Shown here in pieces: positions 18,001 to 26,197 of a DNA stretch of 53,573 nt (positions within the stretch are counted from its first letter, which is position 1; each line of letters begins with the position of its first letter). A program made the position numbers and the translations under genes. Source of the DNA: JBCDGZ01 sp038750655 (lineage in GTDB: Bacteria > Bacteroidota > Bacteroidia > Chitinophagales > Saprospiraceae); NCBI GenBank assembly GCA_038750655.1, contig JBCDGZ010000035.1, positions 1 to 53,573 on the forward strand, read 5' to 3'. The notes under the pieces are model-generated. The model was not told the origin of the DNA. It was given only the letters and a program-made list of their open reading frames with translations, and made no database searches.

Positions 18001-21000
18001 CTGCGAGGGGCCCTAGTTCCAGCTGCAATTCATTATAGCCAAATGGCCCGAAGAAATCATTGTTGACTTCAATAGCAAAGGAATCACTGGCAAAGTCATT
18101 ACGGTCAAAATCTACTTTGACGAAAAATTCTCCATCGGCATTGCAAGGCAGGGCTTCTAGCTCAAGGTTGAAGAGCCTGCAAGTATCGAGCAGCACACAG
18201 TCTGGGGCATCAATCTTGATTTCTTCGCAGCAGTTGGGGCTGCCATCGACACAAACCAGAATATCATCTTGTGTGTCCCGATTAATGAAACCGTTGATGG
18301 TGATCGGAAGATCGTTGATCGAGTAGTTCCCGATTACCGAGGCCGTGTAGGAATCAAAGACTTGGAAGGAATCGCTGAGGTTATCTAGAACATCAAAATC
18401 AAGTACAAAATTATAGGTAGTATCTGAGGTACACTCCTGCGGATCAGTTACGACATTGATGATTTGACAGGTACCACAGTCTCTAGGGAATAGCGTTCCA
18501 GTGAGTATGCAATTGGATAGCTCCTCATCAACAATCTCCAGATCATATTGGGTTATGCCATTCCCCAGGAAAAGCCCAATGTTTAATGGCAACTCCCGGT
18601 AGGCAAATGGACCAAAAGCTGGGATGCCATTCACTCGAATTTCAAAAGAATCACTTGTGTTTTCATATTCAAAGTCGAGATCGACAGCGTAAAGTCCGTT
18701 AGGATTACAAGGTTGTGGTTCCAGAATGAGGTTACTCAGTTGGCAGCTATCATTGGTGATGCAGTCCGGGGCATCAAAAAGGAGGCGATCCTGGCAAAGG
18801 TTGCTATCACCAATTCTGATGTTTATCATATCTTGCAGGCCTTGATTGATAAAGTTGGGTAAGGTGAGGGGCAGGTCGCTCAGTGCATAGGTGCCCATAT
18901 TCTGTAAGCTGTTGCCACCAGTGTAGACGGTAAAAGAATCGCTAATGGTATTGGATACCGCAAAGTCGATCCTGATATTATAAGTAGAATCACTGGTACA
19001 ATCCAGGGCGTAGACTGCTAGGTCATTGATCTCACAGTCGCTGCACTTGGGCGCCTCGACATCCCCTCTAATGGTACAGTTTTGATCCGCGAGGTCATAG
19101 ATGAAAAATCGATGAACGGAGAATCCATCTCCATCAAAACGTCCTATGCTGACGGGTAGCTGATCATAGGCCAGAGGACCAAAGGGACTGCCGTCGATCT
19201 CCACCATGAACTGATCAGAGGCAAAGCTATTGTAATCGAAGTCTACCGTTACTCTAAACTGCCCGTTGGCATCGCAATTACCCGGTATTAGTGTAAGGTT
19301 GGAGAGGGTACAAGTATCGAGAATACAATCGGGTACTGGAAAGCTGATGTCTGCGCAGCAACTGCTGGGAGGGAGAATATTGGACGAATCGGCAATGCAG
19401 ACCTGAAGAGCATCCATCGTTCCCCCCTGATAAGGAAAGTCATTGATCGTCAGCGGCAAGTCGCTGATGCGGTAACTTCTGATGGGAAGCGGAGGGTTAT
19501 TGGCGTAGAGGACAAAGACATCGTTATTGGGATTGCTGGCCTCGAAGTCTACTTCAATCGCATAAGTGCGGTCGCTGTTGCTATTGCTGGTACATCCGAT
19601 GACGACAACTTCCAAATTTTCAATACTACAGGCTCCACAATCGATCGGTCCGAGGCTTTGGGTGATGTGACAGTCGCGGTCTTCGACATCAGAGACTTTA
19701 AATTCGTATACTGTCTGCCCATTTCCGGCAAACGGCCCGAGATTGATGGGCAGCTCATCGTAGAGGAAGGGGCCAAAGCGTCGATTATCGACATTGACCC
19801 AAAAGGAATCACTGGCCTGGCTGTAGTCGAAATCCAGATCAGCGTAGAAGATGCCATTGGGCGTACAAGGATTGGCTTCGACCGTCAGATTGTTGAGGCT
19901 ACAGCTGTCGCAGCTCAGCGGTTCCATTTCTATATACCCAATACAACTCGGGGTTGCCAGGTCGAAGACGTTGAACTCCGGCGTCTGGCCGTTGGCATCA
20001 AAAGGGCCGAGGGTAAGCGGCAATTCGCTATAATCGAAGGTACCATAAAAATTGCCGTCCCCCACGACCATGAAACCGAGTACACCCGGGTTGCTAAATT
20101 CAAAATCAACTTGTACCATGACTTGATCATTGGCGTCACAAGCACCGGCCTCGGCAACCACATTACTAATTGAACAGTTTTGAAAAGAACAATCATCGAA
20201 TTCTATCTCATTGATATTGTTACAGTTGGCATCTTCCGAATCTATTACTTCAAATGTTAAAACGGTCAAATTGGTCGGCGGAATCATGCTGATAGTAACC
20301 GGGAGGTCATTGTAATTAAAGGTGCCGTAGTTGTTGCCATCGCCAACAATGGAGAAAGAACCGCTGGTATTGAAATGATCAAAATCTATATCAAAAAATA
20401 GCAAATTGGCATTATTGAAACAAGGGGCCTGCTCGATGCTGATCGGGCCGATGGCGCAGGTGGAGGCAAAAGAATAGCAAAATTCTCCTAGTGGTAAGTG
20501 GACTCCACCAAGTAGGAAGGATTCGATATTCGGCCCGCTGATGGTAATGGTGTAGGATTGGGTGTTGAAATAATCCTCCACGACGACCGCCACATCATAA
20601 CCCGGAAATTGCAGCGCCGCCAGGTTGTTGCTAAAGTCTGTAAAGACAGCGGTTTGTCCGTTGATTGCGGCTACGACGGGGCCGTCTCCTTCGTAGATGG
20701 TAAATTGGAGTTGGGTGACTGGATTTAAGGTTTTAAAATTCAAGTTGAGGGCAGCGGAGTCGAGCTGAGCAGGGTAGAGGGCTAAGTCTAGAATGTCCAG
20801 GCCATAGTAGATGGATGAGCCGGTGATGGAAGGGTAGCGTTCCAGAGTGATGACCACATCATCGTTAATCTCAGGGATGGTATCGCCGGAGAAGTAGCCG
20901 GTCGTTTCGCCGTAGAAGGCGCCCGCGCCGTTGCTCAAGGTTTGCCAATTGAGGCAGTTGGTGCTATTGTTGATTAGTGGCTGGGTTTCATAGCAAAGGT

Positions 21001-21532
21001 TGCGGACAAAGGCATTTTGCCCGCCAATCAGGAAACTTTCAATTTTTGGGGCGCTGAACGTAACAATTTGACCAATATTGGTGACGGAGACCTCCATCGT
21101 GACATCGCCGGGCAGGTTATTGGGTCCGGTGATGGCCGAATTGGGGTCCAGGTTGGTGTAGGGGAGGCTACCGTTGATGCTAATGTTCAGAAAGCCGCCA
21201 AGGGCATGGAGGAATTGAATGCTGGTCACTTCTTCGTTGGGAAGGTCAAAATCGAATTGAAGACTGACGCCATCGAGTCGGAGTTCGTCTTGCCTGATTT
21301 GGATTTCGCCAAAAGGAGGTAGGCCCAGCAGGAAGGTCTCTTCTAGGGTCGTTTTTATGCCCGCCGAATCGCGAATGACCTGGCCGGGGATATTGCCTTG
21401 CTGGCTACCAAGCGTGATGCTGCTGGCACCATTGAGATAGTCCATAAAGTTGATGCAGGTTTGGGCATTCAGGGCATTGAAGCTGCTGCAGAGGAGGGCG
21501 AGAAAGAGTATAGTCTTCACTTTAACATTCAT
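15080..21532 (-). CDS. Giant T9SS surface protein with twelve cysteine repeats, dockerin-like and cohesin-like domains
   Basis: 2150 aa. Signal peptide at 1-23 (ends LNAQ). Two modules at ~26-355 open 'CxxF/W' and close with 'IESFLIGG...CYE'. Twelve tandem ~94-aa repeats (359-1486) follow, each with C-x-(I/L)-x-(D/N)-(L/V) at the start, 'LP(I/L)' in the middle and a terminal D-C. Two more 'IQSV/IESL...GG...C(Y/F)' modules fill ~1487-1812. A dockerin type I/EF-hand pair lies at ~1817-1896 ('GDTNDDNQANHLDLLNVG' and 'DTNGDGKIDANDREAIL'), then a cohesin-like beta-sandwich (~1910-2060) and a T9SS type A sorting domain (~2075-2150). Inferred: a long, calcium- and disulfide-stabilised surface fibre or scaffold. 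No catalytic domain is visible. It is divergent from the gene at 21722, and its own terminator is clear. Confidence 0.85.
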   Translation of the reverse strand: MNVKVKTILFLALLCSSFNALNAQTCINFMDYLNGASSITLGSQQGNIPGQVIRDSAGIKTTLEETFLLGLPPFGEIQIRQDELRLDGVSLQFDFDLPNEEVTSIQFLHALGGFLNISINGSLPYTNLDPNSAITGPNNLPGDVTMEVSVTNIGQIVTFSAPKIESFLIGGQNAFVRNLCYETQPLINNSTNCLNWQTLSNGAGAFYGETTGYFSGDTIPEINDDVVITLERYPSITGSSIYYGLDILDLALYPAQLDSAALNLNFKTLNPVTQLQFTIYEGDGPVVAAINGQTAVFTDFSNNLAALQFPGYDVAVVVEDYFNTQSYTITISGPNIESFLLGGVHLPLGEFCYSFASTCAIGPISIEQAPCFNNANLLFFDIDFDHFNTSGSFSIVGDGNNYGTFNYNDLPVTISMIPPTNLTVLTFEVIDSEDANCNNINEIEFDDCSFQNCSISNVVAEAGACDANDQVMVQVDFEFSNPGVLGFMVVGDGNFYGTFDYSELPLTLGPFDANGQTPEFNVFDLATPSCIGYIEMEPLSCDSCSLNNLTVEANPCTPNGIFYADLDFDYSQASDSFWVNVDNRRFGPFLYDELPINLGPFAGNGQTVYEFKVSDVEDRDCHITQSLGPIDCGACSIENLEVVVIGCTSNSNSDRTYAIEVDFEASNPNNDVFVLYANNPPLPIRSYRISDLPLTINDFPYQGGTMDALQVCIADSSNILPPSSCCADISFPVPDCILDTCTLSNLTLIPGNCDANGQFRVTVDFDYNSFASDQFMVEIDGSPFGPLAYDQLPVSIGRFDGDGFSVHRFFIYDLADQNCTIRGDVEAPKCSDCEINDLAVYALDCTSDSTYNIRIDFAVSNTISDSFTVYTGGNSLQNMGTYALSDLPLTLPNFINQGLQDMINIRIGDSNLCQDRLLFDAPDCITNDSCQLSNLILEPQPCNPNGLYAVDLDFEYENTSDSFEIRVNGIPAFGPFAYRELPLNIGLFLGNGITQYDLEIVDEELSNCILTGTLFPRDCGTCQIINVVTDPQECTSDTTYNFVLDFDVLDNLSDSFQVFDSYTASVIGNYSINDLPITINGFINRDTQDDILVCVDGSPNCCEEIKIDAPDCVLLDTCRLFNLELEALPCNADGEFFVKVDFDRNDFASDSFAIEVNNDFFGPFGYNELQLELGPLAGNGQGDYEFLVYDYADQNCTITGSIDTVSCGNVCELANLGVELLDCTSDTTYNILIDFEVSNPGNDFFDLFDTWGVLIGSYSINDLPITITNFVTSNNGRDEVKVCIKDNPNCCISEVFDAPDCLDTCSLSNLDVYPIDCNPDGTFSLAINFDPDPSSTEVDVYNGNFYLGTFSTANLPLFLPSFPSSSNAIEEIKVCNANAPNCCLTTTFNPLDCENCEISDLVVTIGNCDFNGEYFVELDFQYQNIGNIGFQVLGNGDDYGNFEYDDLPVQLGPFGPNSPEELEFIVFDLINFNCTASTSIDAPDCMVVECIDFEDQPTNIYTSVNTQPGDTILDRTDGIFATFETFTSSNGNVISDSIEIKDEISRIMAFNEATAKFDFSMLANPSNRVAISVLNRGGELNLAVNDAPLWVGNDFNQLPNEVAPGVFQTFFNLGSLYSLLVLEGPIQSVQIGGVNVQIDNVCYEFMPPAITECIQFETLPCCMMITPNIVPVGSVISVENNIELSYRGGTIRITDNPTDNACGTFTTSQGQYLVLSGEIGIDLDGLGALPQSIEFDFLSCGMGSEISVNGVPFIPLFLADTAYSVTPNVRLSIQLNPNNPAEGFATLAGEIESLLLNGQELGIDHICFDIADNFTTVWPGDTNDDNQANHLDLLNVGLAFGATGPARSNIDTDWQGLQANNWPQYFANREINFKHADTNGDGKIDANDREAILNNYGAVNGPTPHFLEVRGTSDDPPLRVALEQAAPLVVGQPFNAPIILGDTDHQLDGVYGLAFTIRFNPSVIDPNSVRLDVPDQSWLGSTGSDLIEINRSFAANGLIEVAITRTDQEDRSGHGPIAGFIGIIDNIGGKVEAEVIVENVRAINSDEIIIPLYTPISKLQLTTSTGRQPLEQSLRIYPNPARHTLNVLNLSEERIQQIIVHNVIGQQMLRIDLPNAFETIDVSRWTPGVYLLEIRTADKVISKKVEVFHR
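17075..20458 (-). repeat. Twelve tandem ~280-bp coding repeats in two alternating subtypes
   Basis: Subtype A units contain 'FGPF-x-Y-x-(E/Q)-LP' and 'GNG'; subtype B units contain 'SINDLPITI' and end in a C-C plus 'DAPDC'. From repeat 3 to repeat 10 they alternate A-B-A-B-A-B-A-B, so a two-unit block of about 560 bp was duplicated. The first two units are more divergent, and units 11 and 12 break the alternation. Confidence 0.8.
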
Positions 21533-21721
21533 CAGAATAAGGTTTAAGGCGTTTTGTATTTTCCTTACGCTACAAAAATGCCTTTTATACTGCTCCTTAG
21601 AAAGTACTTTTTTGCTTGTTTTTTGGATTTTTTTCGGCTAAATTGAGAATAAATTTTTGGGTAAGCTGCTGATAAACAAATGTCTAGCGTGTTTTGGTTT
21701 TCAATGAAATTTGATTTTTTT

Positions 21722-23176
21722 ATGCTGAATAATAATCTGATCCAAATTCTGAGGTCCTTTTCCCGCAAAGAAATGACCCGCTTTTGCGATTTTGTGCATT
21801 CTCCTTACTTCAATAAGCACGAAGAAGTACGGGCATTGATCCGCTATCTGAGTGACCTGTACCCTAAATATACGGATTCTAGCTGCCAAAGGGAAGTGCT
21901 CTTTCAGCGCCTCTTTCCGGAGCAGCTGCACGATCAGGCCAAGCTGGCCCTCCTCTTTACCTACAGCCTACGGCTGCTAGAGCGATTCCTCACCCAAGAG
22001 GAGCTGTCCGGCCACCTGGGGCTCAACGCTGTCTTTCTGCTGCGCAACCTCCGCCAGCGCAAGCAACATAAGTACTACGAGCGAGTCATGCGGCAGCAAG
22101 AAAAGCGACTGACCGATGCCGGCTTCCGCGACAGCGAGCACTTCAACCTCCGCTTCCTCACCGCCGAAGAGGCCGACAACTACTACACTGGGCTGGCCCA
22201 GCATAAGCGCGACCACAGCATCCAACTCAAACAAAATAACCTCGATCACTACTACCTCACCGTTAAAATCCGCGATGCCTGCGAGATGAAGCTGCGCAGC
22301 AAAATCCTGAAAATCGACTATTCTACCGGCCTGCTGGACGTCGTCATCCACGAGGTGGGTAAGCAATTGGAGCAATACCGCGAGGTGCCCGCCATCGTCA
22401 TTTACTACCACATCTACGAAATGATCGTCGAAGGCGAAGAGACCTACTTTTACAAAGTCCTCGAAGTGCTCAACCAAAATAAGGCGACCTTCCCCTCCGG
22501 CGAGCGGCAAAACATCTACAATTACCTACAAAATTACTGTATCGAACAAATCAACAAGGGCAATATCCGCTTCCTCGAAGAGTCACTACAGCTCTACAAA
22601 GATCAACTGGTTCAGGGCCTGTTGCTGGACGAAAATGGCTACCTCTCCGAATGGCATTACAAGAACATCGTCACCGTCGGTATCCGCCTGCGCGACATGG
22701 AATGGACCCGGCAGTTCATAGAGGAGTACGTTGAGCGGCTCGGGCCCGCCGCCCGCGACAATGCCTACAGCTTCAACCTGGCGGCCTACTACTACGCCGT
22801 CAAAGAATACGAAAAAGTGCTCCAGCTCCTCCTCCGCCTGGAATACACCGACATCCGCTACAACCTCGACGCCAAGGCCCTCCTCCTGCGCACCTACTAC
22901 GACCTCGACGAGTACGAGGCTTTCCTCTCCCTGGTCGATTCCTTCCGCCAGTACGTGCAGCGCAACAAGCTGATCTCTGACTTCCAGCGCCAGGGCTACT
23001 ACAACCTCCTCAAGTTCGCCAAACAGGCCTTCCGCATCAAAAATGAGCGAAGCATGGTCACCGCCGCCAAGACTCAGCTGGCCCTCAAGCAACTACAGGA
23101 GAGCGTCGCCATTACCGATCCGATTTACAATTTGAGTTGGTTGAATAGGAAGATTCAGGAAATTGGAAATGATTGA
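21722..23176 (+). CDS. Helical-repeat protein of unknown function
   Basis: 484 aa from ATG 21722 ('MLNNNLIQILRSFSRKEM'), where the recognisable domain starts; ATG 21680 would add 14 hydrophobic residues. Entirely alpha-helical and charged, with no signal peptide in the preferred form. The N-terminus 'FCDFVHSPYFNKHEEVRALI' is a pattern I associate with a Bacteroidota-restricted family of unknown function. The remainder has TPR-like helix pairs with regularly spaced Tyr and Leu ('YYYAVKEYEKVLQLLLRLEY'). Likely a cytoplasmic scaffold. It is transcribed divergently from the giant T9SS gene and convergently with the next gene, whose stop lies immediately after its own. Confidence 0.7.
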   Translation: MLNNNLIQILRSFSRKEMTRFCDFVHSPYFNKHEEVRALIRYLSDLYPKYTDSSCQREVLFQRLFPEQLHDQAKLALLFTYSLRLLERFLTQEELSGHLGLNAVFLLRNLRQRKQHKYYERVMRQQEKRLTDAGFRDSEHFNLRFLTAEEADNYYTGLAQHKRDHSIQLKQNNLDHYYLTVKIRDACEMKLRSKILKIDYSTGLLDVVIHEVGKQLEQYREVPAIVIYYHIYEMIVEGEETYFYKVLEVLNQNKATFPSGERQNIYNYLQNYCIEQINKGNIRFLEESLQLYKDQLVQGLLLDENGYLSEWHYKNIVTVGIRLRDMEWTRQFIEEYVERLGPAARDNAYSFNLAAYYYAVKEYEKVLQLLLRLEYTDIRYNLDAKALLLRTYYDLDEYEAFLSLVDSFRQYVQRNKLISDFQRQGYYNLLKFAKQAFRIKNERSMVTAAKTQLALKQLQESVAITDPIYNLSWLNRKIQEIGND

Positions 23177-23656
23177 CTACTTCTTCACCGCCTGCAACGC
23201 CGCAAACAAAGTCCCATCCGAAATCAAACAGCCCCCCTCCATCATCTCAAACAACTCCATCTCCCGCTCCTTCGTGTAGGGCTTCTCGGCGGTGTAGACC
23301 GAGAGGCGGGCATTAGACTGCATCAGACGAGCCATCAGCTCCTGCGGCGGTTGGTCCTGGGTGAAGTTGATGGGGCTTTCGCCTTCGATCTGCATGCCCA
23401 TGAGGACAATTTTATCCGCTAGGCACTGGAAGACCTTGATGTCCTTGGGGGTTTTGAAAGTCAGGAATTTTACCTCCTGGAGTACCTTGTCAAAGACGAT
23501 GTCGCTGAAGAGGCTAATCAGCCGCTCCGCCTTTTCGGGGGCTTGGGCTTTCAGCTGCTCCCAATCCGGCCCGGTGACGGTGTTGGCAGAGAGGAAACGG
23601 ATGAATTCAGCTTCCAGGGATTGCAGCTCTTCTTGGTTCAATCGGCGGTATTTCAT
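23177..23656 (-). CDS. Small cytoplasmic protein, DUF6495-like
   Basis: 159 aa, no signal peptide. The N-terminus 'MKYRRLNQEELQSLEAEFIR' and the segments 'GPDWEQLKAQAPEKAE' and 'FSDIVFDKVLQEVKFL' match my memory of a small conserved Bacteroidota family (DUF6495). No function is known. Its stop abuts the stop of the convergent gene (23176/23177), and it is divergent from terC with a ~124-bp spacer. Confidence 0.75.
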   Translation of the reverse strand: MKYRRLNQEELQSLEAEFIRFLSANTVTGPDWEQLKAQAPEKAERLISLFSDIVFDKVLQEVKFLTFKTPKDIKVFQCLADKIVLMGMQIEGESPINFTQDQPPQELMARLMQSNARLSVYTAEKPYTKEREMELFEMMEGGCLISDGTLFAALQAVKK

Positions 23657-23756
23657 AGTCGGGAGATTGTTGCTTTTCTAAAGATGCGCGAAGATACACT
23701 TTTGGCCGCAAATGAGCAGCGGGGAGATTGGGCGATTGCCCGTTTTTTCGTAACAT

Positions 23757-23780
23757 TGCAGCACAAAATAAGAATAAACT
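23757..23780 (+). promoter_or_regulatory. Possible promoter and leader of the TerC gene
   Basis: The sequence TAACATTG at about 23749-23756 resembles the Bacteroidota -7 element TAnnTTTG with one mismatch. A TTG lies 20 bases upstream, close to the expected -33 spacing. Assignment is tentative; the coordinates given are the short leader between it and the ATG. Confidence 0.25.
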
Positions 23781-24635
23781 ATGGAATGGATTGGCCTCAT
23801 TACAATGCCTGATTTCGCTAATGCGGAAGTGTGGATCAGCCTGCTGACCCTGACTTTCCTCGAAATCGTTCTGGGTATTGATAACATCATTTTTATCGCC
23901 ATTGCCGCCAATAAACTCAAGAAAGAGGACCAACCTAAAGCGACTAACATTGGCTTGATTATGGCTATGGCCATCCGCATCCTCCTGCTGTTTGGTATCT
24001 CGGCGCTCATCGCCATGAGTGGGGTGATTTGGGCGTTTAAAAATGACTTTATGGAAGGTGCCTTTACGGGGCAAAGCCTCATTTTGATCGCCGGAGGCTT
24101 GTTCTTACTTTATAAGAGTACCACCGAGATTCGCCATAAGTTGGAAGGAGATGAACACGAAGAAGGAGCAGGGGCCGGTAAGGCGAAGGCCAGCCTGGGC
24201 AATGCTATTTTTCAGATTACCCTCATTAACATCGTCTTTTCTTTTGACTCTATTCTTACGGCAGTAGGGATGACCAATGGGTTGGACGGGGCCTTGTTTA
24301 TTATGATCGTCGCGGTGGTCCTTTCCGTAGTGATTATGATGCTCTTTGCCACTCCGGTAGGGCGTTTTGTCAATCGCAATCCGACCATTCAAATGCTGGG
24401 CCTAGCCTTTTTGATTCTGATTGGATTTATGTTGATTGCGGAAGGAGCGCACATGGCGCATTTTGCAGTCGCCGGCGCCCACGTTGGCGCAGTGCCTAAA
24501 GGCTACCTTTACTTTGCCATTGCCTTCTCGCTGACTGTAGAGTTTCTCAATATGCGTTTGCGCAAGAAAACCAAAAAAACGGTGCAACTGCACGACATCA
24601 AAGAGACGGCAGAGAAAGAAGGCATGTTTGGCTAA
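23781..24635 (+). CDS. TerC-family integral membrane protein
   Basis: 284 aa with about seven hydrophobic segments. The hallmark 'EIVLGIDNIIFIAIAANKL' places acidic residues (E and D) in the first transmembrane helices, and 'NIVFSFDSILTAVGM' repeats the pattern in the second half. These acidic residues are conserved in TerC/Alx proteins and are thought to coordinate metal ions. The family is linked to tellurite resistance and to manganese export or metal loading of exported proteins. Length and topology are normal. The cytoplasmic loop between the halves is acidic and Gly-rich ('EHEEGAGAGKAKA'). It is followed after 24 bp by a DoxX gene and then apbE, a likely operon of membrane and redox proteins. 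Confidence 0.93.
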   Translation: MEWIGLITMPDFANAEVWISLLTLTFLEIVLGIDNIIFIAIAANKLKKEDQPKATNIGLIMAMAIRILLLFGISALIAMSGVIWAFKNDFMEGAFTGQSLILIAGGLFLLYKSTTEIRHKLEGDEHEEGAGAGKAKASLGNAIFQITLINIVFSFDSILTAVGMTNGLDGALFIMIVAVVLSVVIMMLFATPVGRFVNRNPTIQMLGLAFLILIGFMLIAEGAHMAHFAVAGAHVGAVPKGYLYFAIAFSLTVEFLNMRLRKKTKKTVQLHDIKETAEKEGMFG

Positions 24636-24659
24636 TCGTTCCACAAACCATTTGATCAT

Positions 24660-25082
24660 ATGAGCGTACTGCAACCGTTTGGGATTGACTATCGAGATTT
24701 TCATCACGATATTGCTGCGTTGCTGCTGCGCCTGGCCTTCGGCGGCCTGATGGCCCTGAGTCACGGTTGGGACAAAGCGCAGCTGCTCTTCGGAGCCGAG
24801 CCCATCAACTTTCCCGATCCCATTGGCTTGGGCGCTACTGCTGCCTTGTCGCTGTCGGTGTTCATCGAGCTGGGCTGCGCCCTCTTGATTCTGATCGGCC
24901 TGGGCACCCGGCTGGCCACCCTACCGCTGATCTTCGCCATGCTGGTGGCCGCCTTTGTCATTCATGGCTACGATCCGCTTCCGCAAAAGGAACTGGCATT
25001 GGTGTATCTCTTTGCCTATCTGGCCATTTTTTTCTTAGGTCCCGGCCGCTATTCTGTTGATTCGGTCCTACAAAATCGTTAA
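24660..25082 (+). CDS. DoxX-family membrane protein
   Basis: 140 aa with four predicted transmembrane helices. The start 'LLLRLAFGGLMALSHGWDK' is typical of DoxX/YphA proteins, and 'FIELGCALLILIGLGTRLA' forms the third helix. Known family members are subunits of quinone-linked oxidoreductases or of redox complexes with unknown partners; no catalytic residue can be named. Length is normal. It lies 24 bp after the TerC gene and 10 bp before apbE, so the three are probably co-transcribed. Confidence 0.85.
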   Translation: MSVLQPFGIDYRDFHHDIAALLLRLAFGGLMALSHGWDKAQLLFGAEPINFPDPIGLGATAALSLSVFIELGCALLILIGLGTRLATLPLIFAMLVAAFVIHGYDPLPQKELALVYLFAYLAIFFLGPGRYSVDSVLQNR

Positions 25083-25092
25083 AACAATCGGT

Positions 25093-26142
25093 ATGTATAG
25101 ATTATGGATTTTTATGATGCTGTTGGTGCTGGCAAGCTGCCAGAATGAAGCGCCGGTGAAGCAGGAAGCGGCGGCGCTGCCTTATGGCCTGATCGAGGGC
25201 CGTACGATGGGCACCTACTATCGGGTGACCTACGCTGATGCGCAAAAGCGCGATTTCAAAGCCGCCATCGATCAGTTGCTGTTGGACATCAATGCTGAGG
25301 TATCGACCTACGAACCCAACTCGCTGATTACACAGTTCAATAATAATGACGCACCCTTCGAGGTAGCAGGAGAGGGGCACTTTTCCGCTAATATCCGCAG
25401 CGCCAGGGCCATCTACGCTCAAACCGGCGGTGCCTTCGACCCAACGGTGATGCCGCTGATCAACTATTGGGGCTTCGGGACGACGGCCAAGCAGCCGGTG
25501 ATGGAGGTGGATAGCCAGAAGGTGGCGGGACTGCTAGAATTGGTGGGCTTTGATCGTTTGAGCAGCCGAGAGGAAGGAGAAAAGGTGTTGTTGAAAAAAC
25601 CTCGGCCTGGGGTGCAGCTGGACTTTTCGGCGATTGCCAAAGGCTATGCAGTAGATGAGGTGGGGCGACTGCTGGAAAAAGAGGGGATCAAGGATTACTT
25701 GATTGATATTGGTGGAGAATTGGTGGCCCGAGGGAAGAACCGCAAGGGCGACTGGTGGCAGCTGGGTATCCGTACGCCAACCACGGATGCCTCGGTACGA
25801 GATATTGAGCAGCTGGTGCGTTTGCAAAATAAGGGGATGGCGACTTCGGGTAATTATGAAAATTATTACGAGGTAGAAGGCGAAAAGTATGGGCATACGA
25901 TTAATCCGAAAACGGGTTATCCTGAGATCAGCAAGTTACTCAGTGCGACGGTGATCGCCGAGGATTGCATCACGGCCGATGCCTTCGCAACGGCTTTTAT
26001 GGTACTGGGCCTGGAAAAGGCTTTTGAGCTGGCCAGCCAGACCGAAGAAATTGAAGCTTGTTTCATTTATGGAAATGAAAATAGTGGAATGAGCGTTATG
26101 CTAACAGAGGGTATGAAAAGTATTATCCGACCAGCCAATTAG
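25093..26142 (+). CDS. apbE: FAD:protein FMN transferase, lipoprotein
   Basis: 349 aa from ATG 25093. This start gives a lipoprotein signal ('IFMMLLVLASC', lipidated Cys); the TTG at 25057 would overlap the DoxX gene. The enzyme attaches FMN from FAD to Thr/Ser of periplasmic redox proteins such as Rnf or Na+-NQR subunits, using Mg2+. Visible family motifs: 'MGTYYRVTY' (start of the fold), 'FDPTVMPLINYWGFG', 'LDFSAIAKGYAVDEV' (AKG flavin site), 'DYLIDIGGELVARG', 'TSGNYENYYEVEG' and 'HTINPKTGYP' (metal and catalytic region). Length is normal. None of the usual flavinylated targets is in the window. Confidence 0.93.
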   Translation: MYRLWIFMMLLVLASCQNEAPVKQEAAALPYGLIEGRTMGTYYRVTYADAQKRDFKAAIDQLLLDINAEVSTYEPNSLITQFNNNDAPFEVAGEGHFSANIRSARAIYAQTGGAFDPTVMPLINYWGFGTTAKQPVMEVDSQKVAGLLELVGFDRLSSREEGEKVLLKKPRPGVQLDFSAIAKGYAVDEVGRLLEKEGIKDYLIDIGGELVARGKNRKGDWWQLGIRTPTTDASVRDIEQLVRLQNKGMATSGNYENYYEVEGEKYGHTINPKTGYPEISKLLSATVIAEDCITADAFATAFMVLGLEKAFELASQTEEIEACFIYGNENSGMSVMLTEGMKSIIRPAN

Positions 26143-26197
26143 GAAGCCTTTCTTATAGTGAACCGCAACTTAAATAAAACAACTAAAACTTTAAATC

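Noticed and set aside
23781..24635. Calling a tellurite-resistance locus
   Set aside because: Only the TerC membrane protein is present; no terA/B/D/Z genes lie nearby, so a metal role is more likely.
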